Shown piece by piece: positions 60,496 through 64,000 of a stretch of 64,000 nt of DNA. Positions within the stretch are counted from its first letter, which is position 1; each line of letters starts with the position of its first letter. The stretch is from Tannockella sp964372125 (GTDB taxonomy: Bacteria; Bacillota_I; Bacilli_A; Erysipelotrichales; Coprobacillaceae): assembly GCA_964372125.1 (NCBI GenBank), contig CAYJPL010000008.1, positions 1 to 64,000 on the forward strand, written 5' to 3'. The translations under genes and the position numbers were made by a program. The notes under the pieces were generated by a model. That model made no database searches. It had not been told where the DNA came from and saw nothing but the letters and a program-made list of their open reading frames with translations.

Positions 60496-61342
60496 ACAAA
60501 AGAGTTTTGAAAACAAAAAAGCAACATTATATCTTGTTGCAACACCTATTGGAAATCTCGATGAAATGACATATAGAGCTATTGAAACATTAAAATCTGT
60601 AGACTTTATTGCAGCAGAAGACACAAGAAATACTGTAAAACTGCTTAATCATTTTGAGATTAAAACAAAAATGATGTCACATCATGAACATAATATTCAA
60701 CAATCGTCAAAAAAAATAGTTGAAATCCTTGAACAAGGACAACATGTTGCATTGGTTAGTGATGCTGGATATCCAGCTATATCTGATCCAGGATACGAAC
60801 TAGTACAAGAAGTAATAAAAAAAGATTTTAATGTTGTTCCGATAAGTGGGGCAAATGCATGTTTAAATGCATTAGTAGTATCTGGGATTGCTCCACAACC
60901 ATTTATGTTCTATGGTTTCTTAAGTCATACTGATAAAAACAAGAAAAAGGAAATAGAATACCTAAAGAAATTCAAGGAAACTATAGTTTTCTATGAATCA
61001 CCACACCGCATAAAAAAGACATTAGCATTACTTGAAAAAGGAATGGGCAATAGAAGTATTGCTTTATGTAGAGAGATAACAAAAAAACACGAAGAAATAA
61101 TTCGTGGAAAAATTAGTGAAGTGATTGAAGTTTGTGATACCTTAAAAGGTGAAATGGTTATTGTGCTTGAAGGTGCAACGGATGACGTTGAAGAATTAGT
61201 GTTCGCAAATTCAATTGAAGTTGATGTTCAATCATATATAGACAAAGGAATGTCAACAAAAGATGCAGCAAAAGAAGTAGCAAGGCAACGTAACGTTAAT
61301 AAGAACGAAGTATATAACACATATATAAAATCTATTAAATAA
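60488..61342 (+). CDS. rsmI: 16S rRNA (cytidine-1402-2'-O)-methyltransferase
   Basis: The 284-residue tetrapyrrole-methylase-fold enzyme begins LYLVATPIGNLDEMTYRAIETL and contains AAEDTRNTVKLL, LVSDAGYPAISDPGYELV and ESPHRIKKTL, all signature RsmI segments. It overlaps the upstream gene by 8 nt; GGAGAAGATATTA precedes the ATG at 60488. The stop abuts the second parS site. Confidence 0.95.
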   Translation: MNRQKSFENKKATLYLVATPIGNLDEMTYRAIETLKSVDFIAAEDTRNTVKLLNHFEIKTKMMSHHEHNIQQSSKKIVEILEQGQHVALVSDAGYPAISDPGYELVQEVIKKDFNVVPISGANACLNALVVSGIAPQPFMFYGFLSHTDKNKKKEIEYLKKFKETIVFYESPHRIKKTLALLEKGMGNRSIALCREITKKHEEIIRGKISEVIEVCDTLKGEMVIVLEGATDDVEELVFANSIEVDVQSYIDKGMSTKDAAKEVARQRNVNKNEVYNTYIKSIK

Positions 61343-61358
61343 TGTTTCACGTGAAACA
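61343..61358. other. parS centromere site between rsmI and the deacetylase gene
   Basis: TGTTTCACGTGAAACA, identical to the site at 58765. A frame reading MFHVKH through it is a site artefact, not the true start of the next gene. Confidence 0.92.
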
Positions 61359-61371
61359 CAGAAGAGGCATA

Positions 61372-62631
61372 ATGAAAAAAATAAATAAAAAACACACTGC
61401 TATAATGTCATTCATAGCAGTGTTAATTATAGTATTCGTGTTTTTTTTAGTGATTATTAATCAAAAAGAAAAGTACTATAATACCTACGCTCTTGATAAT
61501 AAAGAAATAGGAGAGGTAAGGCATTATACAAATGAAAACGATGATTATATATATTCAATTTATTATCCAAAAACGGAGTATGAAAAGATAAATGAGTATA
61601 TTGAATCATTTTATAAAAATGAAATAGAATCACAAAAAGCATCCGATAAACAAAATATATTGTATATGGATTATACAATTGAAGAAGTGGCGAAACAATA
61701 TATATCAGTTGATTTAATGTTTACAAGATATAATGAAAAAGATGATGAAGTTTATACTAAACAACAATTAATAACTTATGATATTGATGAAAAAGAGATA
61801 ATGAATGTAGAAGATGTTTTCCGAAATAACTATGAAGTGCTTTTTGAGGAAAATAATATTATTATTGATGGGAAGTATGATAACTTTAACATTAAGGAAA
61901 GTGAAATTGTTTTCAATATTGATGAACAATTTATTTCTCTAAATTATGATTCATTTATTGATTATAATGAGTTAGATAACAAAGAACTAAATCCTAATGC
62001 ACCAGAAATAGATGTTATTAATGCAATGGGGGAAGTTGATCCTAATAAACCAATGATTGCGATAACGTTTGATGATGGTCCTACAAAAGAGAACACACTA
62101 GAGATTGCAAAAGAAATAGAATCTTACGGGGGGAGAGCTACATTTTTTGTAATAGGACAAAAAGTCGATGGATTAAAACATGTTGTAGAAGAGTTGCATA
62201 AAAATGGACATCAAATTGCAAATCATAGTTGGAGTCATAAAAATATGACGAAAAGTAAACCTAAAGTAACAGAAGATGAGATTAGTAAAACACAGAATGC
62301 AATATTTGAAGCAATTGGAGAAGAACCAACAATGTTAAGACCACCGTATGGTGTAACAAATAAAGAAGCAAAAAATATAATTGAAAATAATAGGTTACAG
62401 ATATCCAACTGGACGTTAGACACAAATGACTGGAAAAGTAGAGATGCAAAAAAAGTATCAAAAGCAATACTAGATAATGTTGAAGATGGTGATGTAATAC
62501 TTTGTCATGATTTATATAATTCATCAATTGAAGGAGTTAGAATGGCTTTACCAAAATTACATGAAAGAGGATACCAATTCGTAACCCTAGAAGTATTGCA
62601 AGAATATCGAGGAACAAATATATATTGGTAA
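61372..62631 (+). CDS. Polysaccharide deacetylase (PgdA-like peptidoglycan deacetylase)
   Basis: The 419-residue protein has an N-terminal signal anchor (IMSFIAVLIIVFVFFLVII), an extracytoplasmic mixed domain (about 35-215) and the NodB catalytic domain: ITFDDGPTKENT (catalytic base and metal Asp), HSWSHKNM (two metal His), RPPYG, WTLDTNDWKS and VILCHDLYN. This layout is that of PgdA-type peptidoglycan N-acetylglucosamine deacetylases that resist lysozyme; the substrate is inferred. The start at 61372 follows AGAAGAGGCATA rather than at the MFHVKH created by parS. Confidence 0.9.
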   Translation: MKKINKKHTAIMSFIAVLIIVFVFFLVIINQKEKYYNTYALDNKEIGEVRHYTNENDDYIYSIYYPKTEYEKINEYIESFYKNEIESQKASDKQNILYMDYTIEEVAKQYISVDLMFTRYNEKDDEVYTKQQLITYDIDEKEIMNVEDVFRNNYEVLFEENNIIIDGKYDNFNIKESEIVFNIDEQFISLNYDSFIDYNELDNKELNPNAPEIDVINAMGEVDPNKPMIAITFDDGPTKENTLEIAKEIESYGGRATFFVIGQKVDGLKHVVEELHKNGHQIANHSWSHKNMTKSKPKVTEDEISKTQNAIFEAIGEEPTMLRPPYGVTNKEAKNIIENNRLQISNWTLDTNDWKSRDAKKVSKAILDNVEDGDVILCHDLYNSSIEGVRMALPKLHERGYQFVTLEVLQEYRGTNIYW

Positions 62632-62674
62632 GAGAATAATAATATTGACTTTAGGAAGTATGTTTGATAAAGTT

Positions 62675-62897
62675 ATGTTATAAATGCGATGATTGGAAGA
62701 ATATGAATATAGCTTATAGAGACTTAGTGTTTGGTGGAAACTAAGAGAACTAGTTTGTAGAAATGGCCCATGAGCAGTTACCTTGAAATATGTAGTAGGG
62801 GTAAACGTTAACTTGCGTTAATAGTATGAGAGACACAAATTTGTGTAAAAAAGGTGGTACCGCGATAATTTCGTCCTTTATTTAAGGACGTTTTTTT
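62675..62897 (+). promoter_or_regulatory. T-box leader for methionine tRNA control of metG
   Basis: The conserved T-box AGGTGGTACCGCG is at 62852-62864 and the terminator hairpin CGTCCTT/AAGGACG with seven T at 62872-62897. Upstream is a Stem I-like region with GCGATGATTGGAAGA and GGTGGAAACTAAGAGAAC, and the perfect stem ACACAAATTTGTGT. ATG triplets at 62763 and 62770 are in the right area for a Met specifier. Uncharged tRNA-Met should let transcription continue. No clear promoter is seen; TTGACT at 62645 is a candidate -35. Confidence 0.88.
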
Positions 62898-62918
62898 ATT
62901 TGTAGAAAGGAATATAAG

Positions 62919-64000
62919 ATGGAAAAATTTTATTTAACAACAGCAATAACTTATACATCAGGAAAGCCGCATATAGGTAATACATATGAAATAATTTTAT
63001 CTGATGCAATCGCACGTCATAGAAGACAAAGAGGATACGATGTTTTTTTCCAAACAGGAACAGACGAGCATGGACAAAAGATAGAACTTAAGGCAAAAGA
63101 AGCAAATCAAAATCCTCAACAATTTGTTGACGAAAAAGCAATGGAAGTAAAACGAATTTGGGACTTAATGAATACATCATATGATAACTTTGTAAGAACA
63201 ACAGATGTATACCACAAAGAACAAGTACAAAAAATATTTAAAAAACTATACGAAAAAGGTGATATTTATTTAGGTCACTACGAAGGAAAATATTGTACAG
63301 CATGTGAATCATTTTTCACTGAAGCACAACTTGTTGATGGAAAATGTCCAGACTGTGGTGGACCAGTGCATGATGCAAAAGAAGAAGCTTACTTCTTTAA
63401 GTTATCTAAATATCAGGATAAACTGATAAAGCATATTGAGGAAAATCCTTCATTCATCCAGCCTGTATCTAGAAAAAATGAAATGATGAATAACTTCTTA
63501 AAACCTGGTCTTCAAGACCTATGTGTTTCACGTACATCATTTTCATGGTCTATCCCTGTAGATTTTGATCCAAAACATGTTGTATATGTGTGGATAGACG
63601 CACTGTCAAACTATATTACAGGTATTGGGTATGACGTTGATGGAAATCATGGCGAACTATATAAAAAATACTGGCCAGCAGACATTCATGTTATTGGTAA
63701 AGATATTGTAAGGTTCCACACGATCTATTGGCCAATCATGTTAATGGCATTAGATATACCACTTCCAAAACAAGTGTTTGGACATCCTTGGTTATTACAA
63801 GGTGATGGTAAAATGTCTAAATCTAAAGGTAATGTAATATATGCTGATGATCTTGCAAATATTTTTGGTGTTGATGCTGTAAGATACTATGTATTACATG
63901 AGATACCATTTGATAACGATGGAACAATGACATGGGATTTATTAGTTGAGAGAATCAACTCAGATCTTGCGAATGTTCTTGGTAACTTAGTTAATAGAAC
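62919..64000 (+). CDS. metG: Methionyl-tRNA synthetase, 5' part (runs off the window)
   Basis: About 360 codons are visible. YLTTAITYTSGKPHIGNTYE contains the HIGH-type motif (HIGN), TGTDEHGQKIE follows, the zinc knuckle is CTACESFFTEAQLVDGKCPDC, and the KMSKSKGN loop is near residue 300. It is the bacterial class I enzyme of the MetG1 type. The start follows AGAAAGGAATATAAG. Transcription is controlled by the T-box just upstream. Confidence 0.97.
   Translation, partial: MEKFYLTTAITYTSGKPHIGNTYEIILSDAIARHRRQRGYDVFFQTGTDEHGQKIELKAKEANQNPQQFVDEKAMEVKRIWDLMNTSYDNFVRTTDVYHKEQVQKIFKKLYEKGDIYLGHYEGKYCTACESFFTEAQLVDGKCPDCGGPVHDAKEEAYFFKLSKYQDKLIKHIEENPSFIQPVSRKNEMMNNFLKPGLQDLCVSRTSFSWSIPVDFDPKHVVYVWIDALSNYITGIGYDVDGNHGELYKKYWPADIHVIGKDIVRFHTIYWPIMLMALDIPLPKQVFGHPWLLQGDGKMSKSKGNVIYADDLANIFGVDAVRYYVLHEIPFDNDGTMTWDLLVERINSDLANVLGNLVNR

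Noticed and set aside
61342..61371. Upstream start MFHVKHRRGI for the deacetylase
   Set aside because: These codons are the parS palindrome and the Shine-Dalgarno site. The true ATG at 61372 has AGAAGAGGC before it.
1..64000. CRISPR arrays, transposases, phage genes and tRNA or rRNA genes
   Set aside because: I looked for regular spaced repeats, IS-type proteins and RNA gene signatures and found none that I could support, apart from the SRP RNA, lysine riboswitch and T-box listed.

Overview
The window is AT-rich DNA from a low-GC Gram-positive bacterium (Bacillota) and spans the chromosomal replication origin. The order rpmH-rnpA-yidC-jag-mnmE to the left and dnaA-dnaN-yaaA-recF-gyrB-gyrA to the right is the classical Firmicutes oriC arrangement. 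Lipobox and sortase signals, a lysine riboswitch and a Met T-box agree with this. Gene content and protein style suggest something near Erysipelotrichia, but the sequence alone does not prove it.

Layout. Bases 1-3957 hold the 5' part of a very large secreted repeat protein (minus strand). 4.2-7.1 kb: rpsF-ssb-rpsR, ispD and a DUF3793-flavodoxin pair behind two matched operators. 7.2-13.8 kb: a complete 2-aminoethylphosphonate import and degradation operon (ABC importer, PbfA-like lyase, PhnW, PhnX). 14-19.4 kb: MFS transporter, RelQ/RelP-type alarmone synthetase, acetyltransferase, an LPXTG-like LRR protein broken by a 100-N assembly gap, an oxidoreductase and a small unknown protein. 19.6-23.3 kb: lysine operon (stand-alone aspartokinase ACT subunit, dapA, dapB, lysA) behind a lysine riboswitch. 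23.4-29.8 kb: MgtE, MATE pump, CopA, oxidoreductase. 30-36.4 kb: an accessory stretch read against replication, including a two-gene TIR-Sel1 / TrkA-like-RyR cassette, SulP, AraC and Spx/ArsC-like genes. 36.4-40 kb: mnmE, jag, yidC, rnpA, rpmH. 40-41.9 kb: bipartite oriC around dnaA. 42-49 kb: dnaN to gyrA. 49-53.5 kb: serS and a four-gene XRE/DUF3169/NatAB operon. 53.7-64 kb: SRP RNA, tadA, dnaX, recR, tmk, holB, ricT, trmN6-like, rsmI, polysaccharide deacetylase and a T-box-controlled metG running off the edge.

Most genes left of oriC read on the minus strand, and all genes to the right read on the plus strand, so transcription follows replication. The plus-strand genes on the left (MFS-relQ, MATE, oxidoreductase, the TIR block, AraC-Spx) are the exceptions and carry most of the accessory character.

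Points that stand out: the TIR-Sel1 + TrkA-like-RyR operon as a candidate nucleotide-signal immune or stress system; an origin whose DnaA boxes are TTATTCACA instead of TTATCCACA, alongside substitutions at DnaA residues that normally contact the box; two perfect parS sites 18-21 kb from dnaA with no parAB in the window; an aspartokinase regulatory subunit encoded on its own under a lysine riboswitch; and several unusually clear operator dyads. Many start codons were moved downstream from the longest possible reading frame because a strong Shine-Dalgarno sequence sits inside the longer version.
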